NCBI RefSeq assembly: GCF_028640845.1
Contig: NC_080541.1
Coordinates: forward strand, 6,664,935 to 6,728,934
From: Ahaetulla prasina
Taxonomy: Eukaryota > Chordata > Lepidosauria > Squamata > Colubridae
Direction: 5' to 3'
DNA: 64,000 bases
In this document: in pieces, positions 19,346-30,360 of the stretch
Layout of the letters: the number at the start of each line of letters is the position of its first letter
How positions within the stretch are numbered: the first letter of the stretch is position 1
Position numbers and translations under genes: made by a program
The notes under the pieces: generated by a model
Seen by the model: only the letters and a program-made list of their open reading frames with translations
The model's database searches: none
What the model was told of the DNA's origin: nothing

Positions 19346-19759
19346 AACAGACATGATGATATAGTTTTCCTAGCAACAGAATAAAAGTAGTTTCCTATTC
19401 CCGTGCCCCCCAAAATCTTTTCCAACTCCCCCATCTAGCCAAATATCCTGTTATTTCCTAGTGGTCTCCTTTCCTAGTGGTCTCCTATTCCTACTGGTCT
19501 CCTATCCAAATATCCTGTTATTTCCTAGTGGTCTCCTATCCTAATTAAGCTTTTTCCCGATAACCCAAGATAGGGCAGATGCTGTAATCAATGTTTTTAT
19601 ACCCGTAAGAAAAAAAAAAGGAAAAATCCATAAAGGGACGATGGATTCATTCCTTTTCCACAATTCCAGAGTTAATCTATACTAGAATGTCTTAAAATCA
19701 CTTCCAAGAACCAAATTAATGAATTAATAACTTTGATGTTTAAAAAACTTTGGATTATT
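19346..19759. other. No recognisable feature; short local repeats
   Basis: 'cctagtggtctcct' recurs three to four times between about 19456 and 19541. Otherwise unassigned. Confidence 0.5.
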
Positions 19760-19775
19760 AATTGCTAGGGTTTTT

Positions 19776-20466
19776 TTAATAAAGATTTTTATTTATTTTC
19801 CATTTTAAAAGATATAAACATTTCATCTCTTCTTAAACAGTGTGTTGTCTAGGGACAAATATTTCTGTGCGATATCCTTCCACATATTATATACATTGAA
19901 CAATTCTACCTTGTGTAACTCTTCATTTCCTTCATAACGTATCTTCTAATCAAAATACAAATAAAATAATAACATTTAACGTGATTATTCTCATCATACT
20001 CTTGTTATCAATTGCCATTTTATTCTTATCTCTGTCTTAATGTATTTTCTATTCTTATTGTCTTCTTCCTTTATTTCCAATTTTTTTTATTTATTCTCTA
20101 ACCATTGGTAAAATGCTTCCCATATCATATAATAATCAGTTTGTACTTTCTCCTTAACTGCTAGTGTTAGTCTATTCATTTCTGCACATTCTAATATTTT
20201 CCTGATCACCTTCTCTTCAGTAGGAATCCAATAATTTCCAATATTGCGCAAATATAATTCTGGCTGCTGTGAGTACATGAATAATTAAATATATATATAT
20301 AATCTTCGTTGTAAGTTTCAGGCATGATCCCCAACAAAAATATTTCTGGTTTAAACTCAATACGTTGTTTTATCATCTTTTTCAACCATATCTTTATTTT
20401 TGTCTAATACTTCTTTGCTTCTCCACATGTTCACCACATACGATAATATGATCCAGGTATCTGGTG
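19776..20466 (-). mobile_element. L1 LINE 3' end
   Basis: The minus-strand frame 20087-20278 reads 'NIGNYWIPTEEKVIRKILEC' and 'YYMIWEAFYQWLENK', the L1 ORF2 C-terminus. Further right is a broken Cys/His 'RMWWTC'-type region. The T-rich left edge is the inverted poly-A. Confidence 0.8.
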
Positions 20467-20472
20467 GTAATT

Positions 20473-21248
20473 ATAACATACATAACATCAGAGTTGGAAG
20501 GGACCTTGGAGGCCTTCTAGTCCAACCCCCTGCCCAGGCAGGAAACCCTACACCATCTCAGTCAGATGGTTATCCAACATTTTCTTAAAAATTTCCAGTG
20601 TTGGAGCATTCACAACTTCTGAAGGCAAGTCGTTCCACCCATTAATTGTTCTAACTGTCAGAAATTTCTCCTTAGTTCTAAGTTGCTTCTTTCTTTGACC
20701 AGTTTCCACCCATTGCTTCTTGTTCTACCCTCAGGTGCTTTGGTGAACAGCCTGACTCCCTCTTTTTTGTGGCAGCCCCTAAGATATTGGAACACAGCTA
20801 TCATGTCTCCCCTAGTCCTTCTTTTTGTTAAACTAGACATACCCAGTTCCTGCAACCGTTCTTCATATGTTTTATCCTCCAGTCCCCTAATCATCTTTGT
20901 TGCTCTTCTCTGCACTCTTTCTAGAGTCTCAACATCTTTTTTACATCGTGGCGACCAAAACTGGATGCAATATTCCAAGTGTGGCCTTACCAAGGCATTA
21001 TAAAGTGGGTACTAACACTTCACGTGATCTTGATTCTATCCCTCTGTTTATGCAGCCCAGAACTGTGTTGGCTTTTTTAACAGCTGCTGCACACTTCTGG
21101 CTCATATCTAAATGGTTATCCACTAGGACTCCAAGATCCCTCTCACAGGTACTACTATTGAGCAAGGTACCACATATACGGTACTGGTGCATTTTGTTTT
21201 TTTGGCCTAAATGTAGAACCTTACTTTTTTCACTGTTGAATTTCATTC
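20473..21248 (-). mobile_element. CR1 LINE 3' portion
   Basis: The tail is a short (ATAAC)n-like run, then 'cagagttggaagggacc'. The minus strand encodes the RT thumb to C-terminus, '[20 protein letters not shown]' through '[20 protein letters not shown]' and '[20 protein letters not shown]'. Interrupted by a stop/frameshift at about 20993-20998. Confidence 0.9.
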
Positions 21249-21360
21249 AATTGTTAGGGTTTTTAGACATCTTTAAAATTTACTGAGGAAAAGCCTTACA
21301 GGTGTTCGTGACAAATCCCCCCTCACTCGGCCTTTTGGAGATAAAATTAGTGGAATAATT

Positions 21361-21620
21361 CTGGAGAACCGGTAGTGAAAATTTTGAGTAGTTCGGAGAA
21401 CTGGCAAATCCCTCTGGCTGGCTCCAGAGTGGGGTGGGAATGGAGATTTTGCAATATTCTTCCCCCAGAAGTGAGGATTTTGCAGTTTTCCTTTCCCTGG
21501 AGTGGGGTGGAAATGGAGATTTTGCAGTATCCTTCCCCGGCCACGCCCACCAAGCCATACCACGCCCACCAAGCCACACCCACAGAATCGGTAGTTAAAA
21601 AAAATTAGATTTCACGACTG
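21361..21620. mobile_element. hAT-N2 MITE, 5' truncated
   Basis: Has 'ctggagaaccggtagtgaaa', the 'ttttgcagtatccttcc' module and the tandem 'cacgcccaccaagcca' motif, ending 'ttagatttcacgactg'. Confidence 0.75.
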
Positions 21621-22162
21621 AATAAAATGGTTTTTTTCTGCAAACCTATCCTTATGAGGAAATTCAATTTTTATACACACTTTCCTGTCATCCTTCCTTG
21701 AAATGAGACCTTCATCTGAGGCAGGGACTTCGGATGGTCCTAATTTAAGATAGAACACCAACAAATCACATCTTAAAATTTATGATGCTTGTGTTTCAAA
21801 CTGCAGTTTGGGTTTATGAGCATTACATTTACGATGGTGTGTTTTTTTTCTTTTCTTACTGTGTTTATAGCAAAGAGTTATGGTATGGAATGTGCAGCCC
21901 TTTTTATATGTCATCTGTTATATGGATAAGACCCACTAAAAAAATTGCTATATTTAAAACTTTCGACATACACAAGAGTTTCAAAACTCTCCATCCAAAA
22001 GCCGGCCTAAAATGGTATAATACGGAAGAATTTAAACAAATTTTGTTCTCAACCCTAACAGTCCGCAGTTATGCAAATATTTTGCAAAACTGCCTTACAG
22101 CCCATCAGTTTTGAAGCATCGCCGACTTCAATTGGCTTTTGAAATCTCTGGAAATCTCAGGA
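21621..22162. other. No recognisable feature
   Basis: AT-rich unique-looking sequence. The 110-codon plus frame (21782-22114) has no family features I recognise. Confidence 0.5.
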
Positions 22163-22328
22163 AATATAGATAGTCCTTAACTTATGATCATAATTGAGCC
22201 TAAAATTTCTGTTGCTAAGGGAGACAGTTGTTAAGTGTCCCATTTTACAACCTTCCTTGCCACAGCTGTTAAGTGAATCACTGCCATTGTTAAGTTAGTA
22301 ACACAGCTGTTAAATGAATCCATTTCCC

Positions 22329-22329
22329 C

Positions 22330-22411
<82 letters not shown>

Positions 22412-23656
22412 TTTTAATTTGTATACCGCCCTTCTCCCGAAGGACTCAGGGCGGTGTACAGGCAAGTAAAATACAAACAGAAACATACACAATATTAAAA
22501 CAACCCTTAAGAAACTTACCGTATATACTCGAATATAAGCCGATCCGAGTATAAGCCGAGGTCCCCAATTTTACCCCAAAAACTGGGGTAAACTGGGGAC
22601 TCGAGTATAAGCCGAGGGTGGGAAATGAGGCACCTACCGGTTGAAACCCTCCTCCCTCAGCTGAGAAGGCTGGCGGCTCCCCGCCCGCCCTCTCACTGCA
22701 CCGCAGGGCTTCAGTCCGGTAAAATGTGAAAAAGAAAAAACCTCGAGTATAAGCCGTATATACTCGAGTATAAGCCGAGGGCTTAAAAAAAAACTTGAGT
22801 ATAAGCCGTATATACTCGAGTATAAGCCGAGGTGGAAATGAGGCACCTACCGGTTGAAACCCTCCTCCCTCAGCTGAGAAGGCTGGCGGCTCCCCGCCCG
22901 CCCTCTCACTGCACCGGCAGGGCTTCAGTCCGGTAAAATGTGAAAAAGAAAAAACCTCGAGTATAAGCCGTATATACTCGAGTATAAGCCGAGGGGCTTA
23001 AAAAAAAAAAACTTGAGTATAAGCCGTATAGACCCGAGTATAAGCCGAGGGGACGTTTTTCAGCACAAAAAATGTGCTGAAAAACTCGGCTTATACTCGA
23101 GTATATACGGTATTCAATTAGCCAGGAAATTTAAAATAACATTACACCCCATAAAATTACAGAAATTTAAAACCCATCAAAATTCAATTAAAATTTAAAA
23201 TTTAAAAATCAGGCCAGTCCAGCCATACAAAATAAATAGGTTTTAAGTTCGCGGCGAAAGGTCCTAAGGTCAGGTAGTTGTCGAAGCCTGAGGGGAAGCT
23301 CGTTCCACAGGGTAGGCCCTCCCCCTGGGGGCCACCAGTCGACACTGTTTGGCTGACGGCACCCTGAGGAGTCCCTCTCTGTGGGAACGCACCGGACGCT
23401 GGGAGATAGAAGCCGTCAGTAGACGGTCCCGTAAGTAGCCCGGTCCTAAGCCATGGAGTGCTTTAAAGGTGGTAACCAATACCTTGAAGCGCACCCGGAA
23501 AACAACAGGTAGCCAGTGCAGTCTGCGCAGGATCGGTGTTGCGTGGGAGCTCCGAACCGCTCCCTCTATAACCCGCGCAGCCGCATTCTGGACTAGCTGA
23601 AGTCTCCGGGTGCTCTTCAAGGGGAGCCCCATGTAGAGAGCATTGCAGTAGGACTT
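22329..23656 (-). mobile_element. L2 LINE 3' portion with (AAT)n tail, itself split by a mariner-type MITE
   Basis: The (AAT)n tail is at 22329-22410, then 'ataccgcccttctcccgaag'. The minus-strand frame 23270-23632 encodes the L2 C-terminus, 'LQLVQNAAARVIEGAV' and 'LHWLPVVFRVRFKVLVTTFK', intact for 120 codons. The 5' end is truncated at about 23656. Confidence 0.9.
22517..23112. mobile_element. Tc1/mariner-type MITE in L2, with TA target
   Basis: Ends 'taccgtatatactcgaatat' and 'actcgagtatatacggta' are inverted repeats flanked by TA. The module 'tatactcgagtataagccg' recurs several times. A 213-bp block (from 22621, again from 22834) is tandemly duplicated. No transposase frame. Confidence 0.8.
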
Positions 23657-23680
23657 TTGCTTGTCAGAAGGTCACAAAAA

Positions 23681-23944
23681 GGGCCTGTGTGGCTCAGACT
23701 GGTAAGACAGTCTGTTATTAACAGCAGCTGCTTGCAATTACTGCAGGTTCAAGCCCCACCAGACCCAAGGTTGACTCAGCCTTCCATCCTTTATAAGGTA
23801 GGTAAAATGAGGACCCAGATTGTTGGGGGCAATAAGTTGGCTTTGTATATAATATACAAATGGATGAAGACTATTGCTTAACACAGTGTAAGCCGCCCTG
23901 AGTCTTCGGAGAAGGGTGGGATATAAATGCAAATAAACAAAAAC
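23681..23944 (+). mobile_element. tRNA-derived SINE with L2-like tail
   Basis: Head 'gtgtggctcagactgg' (A-box-like) and 'gcaggttcaagccccacc' (B-box-like); middle 'ttgactcagccttccatcc'; 3' end 'taagccgccctgagtcttcg' similar to the L2 3' ends at 17701 and 42899. The shared tail suggests mobilisation by L2. Confidence 0.85.
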
Positions 23945-24151
23945 AAAAACAAAAGGGGATTACGTGATCCTGGGACACTACAACCGTCATAAATATGAGT
24001 CGGTCGCCAAGCATCTGAATTTTGATCGCGTGATCATAGCAATGCCGCAATGGTGATAAGCGTGGAAAACGGTCATAAGTCACTTTTTTCGGTGCTACTG
24101 TAACTTCAGACAGTCAGTAAACGGACTGTCGTAAGTCAAGAACTACCTGTA

Positions 24152-24362
24152 TAGGTAGTTCTCAATGGATCATTTAGTGACTGCAAAGTTATAACAGACC
24201 CTGAAACAGGAATTTATGAACCTGGTTCAAAATTTGACATGCCCCCCCCCACTCCCTTCTGTGGTCACATGACTGCATTTGGGGCACTTGGCATCTCCAA
24301 GAAAAGTCAAGAATTATTTATTTGGGCCAATGTATGTGCTTGCCTATCTTGCAAAGAGTAGA
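24152..24362. other. Diverged TIR-C-like scrap and unassigned sequence
   Basis: 'taggtagttctcaatgg' and 'ggtcacatgactgcatttgg' recall the TIR-C family. Ends not defined. Confidence 0.35.
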
Positions 24363-25458
<1,096 letters not shown>

Positions 25459-25680
25459 TGCCATAGCCCTTAGCTATGGTAATCACTTTGGTATGATCAA
25501 ATTTTTGCCATTTTTATGTGCTCTACACAAACGGAGGATGGCCCAGGGTAAGCGCCATCTTGTCTCTTTTGACTCAACCTTGCAGCTATCTCAGCTGATA
25601 GTAAATCAGTACCTCCCAGTTCCCAGCCAGGAAACAACCTGGAGGTTCCTGAGCTGCCTTGCGGAGATTCAGCTGTCAGT
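25459..25680. other. No recognisable feature
   Basis: Short unique-looking stretch between the GATA array and an LTR-like repeat. Confidence 0.45.
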
Positions 25681-26270
25681 AAGCGTTGGCCGGCCTCTCC
25701 ATCTTGGCTTTGTTGGCTGAGTCTGCCCTTATTGGCACTGCTCGAAATGGGCCGGTGTTCTGTCCCCCTCGCCTCAGTCCAAGCGATGACTTAATTAGCC
25801 GGCACTATCCGCTCCGGCAGCAAACTAGTGAGCGCCTGCCAAGTGACTCTGTTATCTCCCTTGATGCTGATGAGTCAACAAACAGTACAGCTCTTAGTTA
25901 ATCAGTGGATTTGCCTGCTACGAAGAGGCATAGCAGCCCTTGCTGCTTTTATATCCTGTGGGGTGTGGCTCCATGACTCAGCACTTCCTAGGCCTGCCCC
26001 ACCCCTGCTTCTGTTGTTCCCGCCTCTCCTGCCTACGAAACCTAGGGTCCAGCCAGGCCTGATTGTCATCAGCCGGGTCTGGAGGTGTGGCCTGGGGGGG
26101 GGGAAGAGTCAGGGGACGGAGGCCTCGTTATCTCCTCCACCTGGCCTGCTTCTGGCTCCTGGAGCTGAGCCAGGGAAGCCGGTGCTCCCGAGGTAAGTCC
26201 TGACGGTCCTTCCCCCTCACTTTCCAAGTCACTTTCTGGCAGGGGGCCCGGCTCGGGAGGCGCAGACACA
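25681..26270 (-). mobile_element. LTR-like repeat related to 12349-12866
   Basis: Shares 'ggggtgtggctccatgactc' and a following pyrimidine/GC pattern with the 12.3-kb solo LTR. On the minus strand it opens 'tgttgtgtctgcgcctcc' and has a TATA-like 'ggatataaaagc'. The far end and target duplication are unresolved. Confidence 0.5.
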
Positions 26271-26645
26271 ACAGCCAGAGAGATAAAGGCGTCTTGAGGA
26301 CTTCCTTTTCATGGGGTTAGGATGACTTGCCCCGTCAGAAGTCGCGGCAAACCAGGGCTGCATCACTCGGCATTGTAGAACACTGAAGAAGGACTGCTAG
26401 GAAAACACGGTTTTTGCCTTTCTTTCAAGTTTAGCAATGTGGCTTCTTTCCCAGATCTTCCTGGGTTTTGTCCTTTTATAACATACAGCAACGTTCTTCT
26501 TCTTCTGCTTCTGCTTCTTCTTCTTTCTTTTTTTTTTTTTTACAAGGAGGAAAGTAACTATAGTCTTTCCACAGCACAATAGTGCAATATTCTGTCCCTA
26601 AAATGTCTTTCAGGTCATCGGCTATGGAAACTTTTCCTGTTTTGA
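26271..26645. other. No recognisable feature; T-rich microsatellite patch
   Basis: (TTC)n/(T)n run at 26491-26540. Nothing else assigned. Confidence 0.5.
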
Positions 26646-27486
26646 AATTGTCCGTGTTTCTCCTCCTCCTCCTCCTCCTCCTTCTTTTTCCCTTTCCTTC
26701 TCCTCCTCCACCATCACTGGCACACTTCTTCTCCTTCTCCTCCCTCCTTCTCCTCTTTCTTTTGCTTTTCCTCCTCCTCCTCCCTCCCTTTCCTTCTCCT
26801 CTTCCACCACCACCCCCTGCTTCTCCTCCTCCTCCTCCTCTTGCCTCCTTCTTCCTTTTCCCTTTCCTCCCCTCCTCCTCCTTCTTCTCCTCCTTCTCCC
26901 CTCCTCCATGTCTCCTCCTCCTCCTCCTCTTCTTCTACTTCTCCTCCCCTCCTCCCCTCCTCCTTCTACTCCCCTCCCGTCTTCTTCTCCTCCTCTTCCT
27001 CCCCTCCCCTTCTCCTCCTCCTCCTCCTCCTCTTCTCCTCCTCCACCTTCTCCTCTCCTCCTTCTCTTCCTCCTCTTCTTCTACTTCTCCTCCTCCTCCT
27101 CCTCCTTCTACTCCCCTCCCGTCTTCTTCTTCTCCTCCTCTTCCTCCCCTCCCCTTCTCCTTTTCCTCCTCCTCCTCCTCCTCTTCTTCTCCTCCACCTT
27201 CTCCTCTCCTCCTTCTCTTCCTCCTCTTCTTTACTTCTCCTCCCCTCCTCCTCCTCCTTCTACTCCCCTCCCGTCTCCTTCTTCTCCTCCTCTTCCTCCC
27301 CTCCCCTTCTCCTTTTCCTCCTCCTCCTCTTCTTCTCCTCCACCTTCTCCTCTCTTCCTTCTCTTCCTCCTCTTCTTCTTCTTCTTCTTCTCCTCCCCTC
27401 CTCCCCTCCTCCTTCTCCCCCTCCTCCTCTTCTTCTTCTTCTCGTCCTCCTCCTCCTCCTCCTCCTTCTCTTCCTCCTTTCTTAAA
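26646..27486. repeat. Polypyrimidine (TCC/TTC) tract with internal duplications
   Basis: Nearly pure C/T on the plus strand. The landmark 'tactcccctcccgtct' recurs near 26968, 27110 and 27261, showing repeated block duplications. Long frames through it are artefacts. Confidence 0.95.
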
Positions 27487-27608
27487 AAGACTTTCTTTGG
27501 TAAATAGCTTCAAGATTCATTAAGCAAATTACATAAATGAATGATATAAATGAATAGAAGCTATCGAACACAGTGGACATCATTAAAATGTCATTAAAAT
27601 CATTAAAA

Positions 27609-27675
27609 TTACACAATGTAAGCCGCCCTGAGTCTTCGGAGAAGGGCGGGATATAAATGTAAAAAAAAAAAAAAA
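27609..27675 (+). mobile_element. SINE/L2 3' tail fragment
   Basis: 'gtaagccgccctgagtcttc' followed by an A-run; only the tail of the 23681-type SINE. Confidence 0.7.
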
Positions 27676-28069
27676 GTTTGCTTCAAAATTCTACCTTAAG
27701 CCTTAGTACAATTTTTTTTTTTTTTTTTTTGGCCTAGAATGCAGAAAATCCCATTCTAATTTAAGGTACGAGTTTTTTTTAAAAAAAAATTAGGATTCTT
27801 CAGCTTTGCTAGAACGCTGCTTTCTCGCTACCTGACACAAATGGAATCCTAATTATTTTTCCAGATGAAATTTAATGAAGAGCCCAGGTTCTCTGGCAGC
27901 ATCCTTTTTCATAGCCAGAATAATTCTATTACGTTTACAGAGGCATGTCCCATGCGGGATACATGCTTGCGACTATAATTGGAAGTGTCTGAGCTGCGAT
28001 TTTAGCTCACACTGCTGCATATTTTGAATTTATAAGGGTATAGATATGATGTCAGAAACTTCATAATTG
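27676..28069. other. No recognisable feature
   Basis: AT-rich with T and A runs. Unassigned. Confidence 0.5.
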
Positions 28070-28812
28070 AGACAGGACAGTGGCGAAGTGTAAAATTTGT
28101 TGCTACTGGTCCTCTGCGTGTTCCTTGGTGGGCGTGGCTTGATGGGGGGGTCATGTGACTGGGTGGGCATGGCTAATCCCTTTTTAAAAAGCATTTTTTA
28201 CTACTGTTTCCGGGGAATAGGGAGTAAAAAAACTGCTTTAAATTTTTTTTAAAAAAGGTTCTTTTTTTATCAAAAGTTTTTTTTTATTTTGAACACGTTA
28301 AAACACAAGACAAACATACAACATTTATATACATATCACTGTTTCTTATCAGCTATTCAAAGCGGTCCTTTCTTACTACCGATACATATTTTAATTCTAT
28401 CTTATTCTACTTTTATGTTATCTATCTTCCTTTATTTCATCGACATTTCATCGACATTCATCGACATTTTCTTTATTTCATCTACATTTCATTTCATTTC
28501 ATTTTACCCTGCTGTTCAATTTTCATTATCTTTCCTATTTTCTAACCATTCATACTATCTATAGCAGACCTTATAATATTCTGTATCCTCTTTTCCCTTG
28601 ATTTCTTTTGTGAGTTTATGCATCTCTGCACATTCTAGGATTTTCTTAATTAAATCTTGACAATCAGCTGTGCCGCGCGATCGTCAGAACTTTTTTTTTA
28701 AAAAAAAATTTAAAGCATTTTTTACTACCAATTCACCCAAACCAGTAGTTTTTATCACTACCGGTTTGCGCGAACTGGCACAAACTGGTAGCATTTCACC
28801 CCCGAGACGGGA
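28070..28812. mobile_element. hAT-N2 MITE with L1 fragment inside
   Basis: Element 28078-28804 begins 'cagtggcgaagtgtaaaat' and ends 'agcatttcacccccg'. Flanking octamers AGACAGGA and AGACGGGA match at 7 of 8. A T-rich L1 3' fragment occupies about 28262-28665. Confidence 0.82.
28262..28665 (-). mobile_element. L1 LINE 3' fragment
   Basis: Inverted poly-A at the left (about 28270-28290). The right side contains 'tgcatctctgcacattctag', matching the L1 copy at 20171-20190. Broken frame, 3' end only. Confidence 0.65.
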
Positions 28813-28924
28813 TTAAATGTGTGACGTTATTTGATGACCCTGAATAAATTGACAGCTTATAGCTGTAAAAAACCTGAAGGTTTTTGACTTACACATAAAG
28901 ATCTTGTCTCTTGGAGGAGAAAGG

Positions 28925-29102
28925 TGTTATGTATCTTTAAATATTTTGGCGGGAAACAAGCACGTTGCTGATTGGTTGAAGCCGCCGGTTAAACAGTATA
29001 TAAAGGGTTGTTTTTCCCCAGCTTGGGTGCTGGGTTCACCCTATATTAAAGAGCTGTTGTCACTACCCTGGTCTCCAGCCTCGTTACTTCCCGAACTTAA
29101 CA
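28925..29102 (+). mobile_element. 5' LTR of the Gypsy element
   Basis: 178 bp, TGTTATG...CTTAACA. It has an inverted CCAAT box ('ctgattggttg'), a TATA box 'tatataaag' (28997-29005) and 'tattaaa' near 29043, which could serve as a variant polyadenylation signal. Confidence 0.96.
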
Positions 29103-29103
29103 C

Positions 29104-29121
29104 TGGCGACGAAGGTGGGAT
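29104..29121 (+). promoter_or_regulatory. Primer-binding site, probably tRNA-Ser(GCU)
   Basis: TGGCGACGAAGGTGGGAT begins one base after the LTR. Its complement fits the 3' end of tRNA-Ser(GCU) plus CCA as I recall it, 16 of 18 positions. Confidence 0.75.
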
Positions 29122-29180
29122 CTCGAGGCTAAGAAGCACGGAAGAACCGAACCCAGTAAACACAGGGCAGGAACGCGGAG

Positions 29181-29990
29181 ATGGCCAGTTACACTCCGCC
29201 CGCGCCGTTTGACCCAGCTAGAGAGAAATGGGAGCGTATGACCCGTTTGAAAGCTTTCTAGAAGCCAACGAACTGCAAGGAGTTCCAGACAACCGCAAAG
29301 GGCATACTTCTTGAGCCACTGCGGTCCCGAGGTCATCGACATCGCGGAAGCCCTGGCAGAGCCAACGCCGTACAATCGGTATCGTGGCAAACTCTGCAAA
29401 CCCTGCTAAAAACCATTTCGCCAACGCCGTCCAAATCGTCGGCGTTTTGAATTTGGAGAGCGCCGACAGCTGAAGGCGAATCCATCGGCGACTACATGGC
29501 GCCCTGCGGAAAGCCTCCAAAGACTGTGGGTACGAGACCTGGACGAGGTGCTGCTGGAGCAACTCATCAGGGGTCAGAGACATGCGTTTGCGGGCGGCTG
29601 CTATCGAAAAGCAATCTGACGCTGGCAAACGCCTGGACGAAGCCAGAGCGCATGAAATGTCCACCCAAGCGGCGGAGACACTGCAAAAGCCTCTCACACC
29701 AAAGGCGAGCACAAAGTCAACCCGGTGCACCAGAAGAGATCCAGACCGAATCCGGCGGTGAGGATGAGGAAGGGTCTGCCGAACCGAGAAGCGGAAAGAG
29801 GACCGGGACGAATCACGGAAGTTGCGGGGGTCAACACCAGCGCCAACGCTGCAAGTTCAAGGACGCAACATGTCGGCGGTGCGAGAAGAAAGGGCACCTA
29901 GCTCAAGTCTGTCGAGCTCCCCAACCTTCCCGCCGAAAATTCAAATCGGCCAATCAGAGCGCGGGATCGGCAAGGTGACCCGCGATTGGC
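29181..29990 (+). pseudogene. gag, multiply frameshifted
   Basis: An ATG at 29181 opens 'MASYTPPAPFDPAREKWERM' and meets a stop 26 codons on. Later pieces of a Gypsy Gag appear in shifting frames: 'LLSKSNLTLANA' near 29600, and a nucleocapsid zinc knuckle C-x2-C-x4-H-x4-C (29871-29912, 'CRRCEKKGHLAQVC'). A degenerate second Cys-rich motif lies just before the knuckle. Small indels, not large deletions, explain the breaks. Confidence 0.85.
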
Positions 29991-30039
29991 TCAAACAAAA
30001 AGGCGCGATTCAACCAAACGACTGTGGTCATAGGCGCGC

Positions 30040-30360
30040 CTCAACCCGGTGGAGAAGAAGATCTTCACCAAACCCAAAATAGAAGGAGTACGGTGCCGAC
30101 TGAAGTGGACACGGGTCAGCGATCACCATCATGTCCTGGGACACTTTGGCGAAGTCACTGCCATCAGTCGCGAGCGCCACCTGCAAACACAACGGCTACG
30201 AGTCCACGACTACCAAGGGAATCGCATCCCTGTTCGAGGACCACCTCTGTCCGAGTCAGTACGGACCACACAAGAAGACCCTGCCCATCACGATCGTCGA
30301 AGGGACCCTGCCTAGTTTGTTGGGACTAGACTGGTTTCGTGCACTGGGCATGGGAGTGAC
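30040..30360 (+). pseudogene. Aspartic protease region, frameshifted at the active site
   Basis: 'KKIFTKPKIEGVRC' precedes the active-site triplet DTG (codons at 30108-30116). The frame is lost within a codon or so after it, and the family's following hydrophobic stretch is found in another frame, which then continues as pol. The 'LPSLLGLDWF' block (30311-30340) is the conserved C-terminal protease motif. Confidence 0.8.

Larger units (their letters stand above)
19760..21264 (-). mobile_element. Composite retro-insertion: CR1 joined to L1, one TSD
   Basis: AATTGCTAGGGTTTTT (19760-19775) and AATTGTTAGGGTTTTT (21249-21264) are a 16-bp duplication with one mismatch. Inside, both on the minus strand, are an L1 3' end (left) and a CR1 3' portion (right) with the CR1 3' tail joined to the L1 5' truncation point. 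No L1 sequence lies beyond the CR1, so a later CR1 insertion into L1 does not explain the layout. Confidence 0.75.
22163..24151. mobile_element. TIR-C transposon split by L2 and by a SINE
   Basis: Three blocks of one element: 22163-22328 ('atagtccttaacttatg'), 23657-23680 ('ttgcttgtcagaaggtc') and 23955-24151 ('gtgatcctgggacac' to 'aagaactacctgta'). The order matches the intact family, so L2 and SINE inserted later. Confidence 0.82.

Noticed and set aside
21782..22114. 110-codon frame as a gene
   Set aside because: AT-rich, no family similarity recognised, isolated; insufficient support.
26582..27523. 313-codon proline/serine/leucine-rich frame, possibly extensin-like
   Set aside because: Polypyrimidine tract; block duplications explain the regularity.
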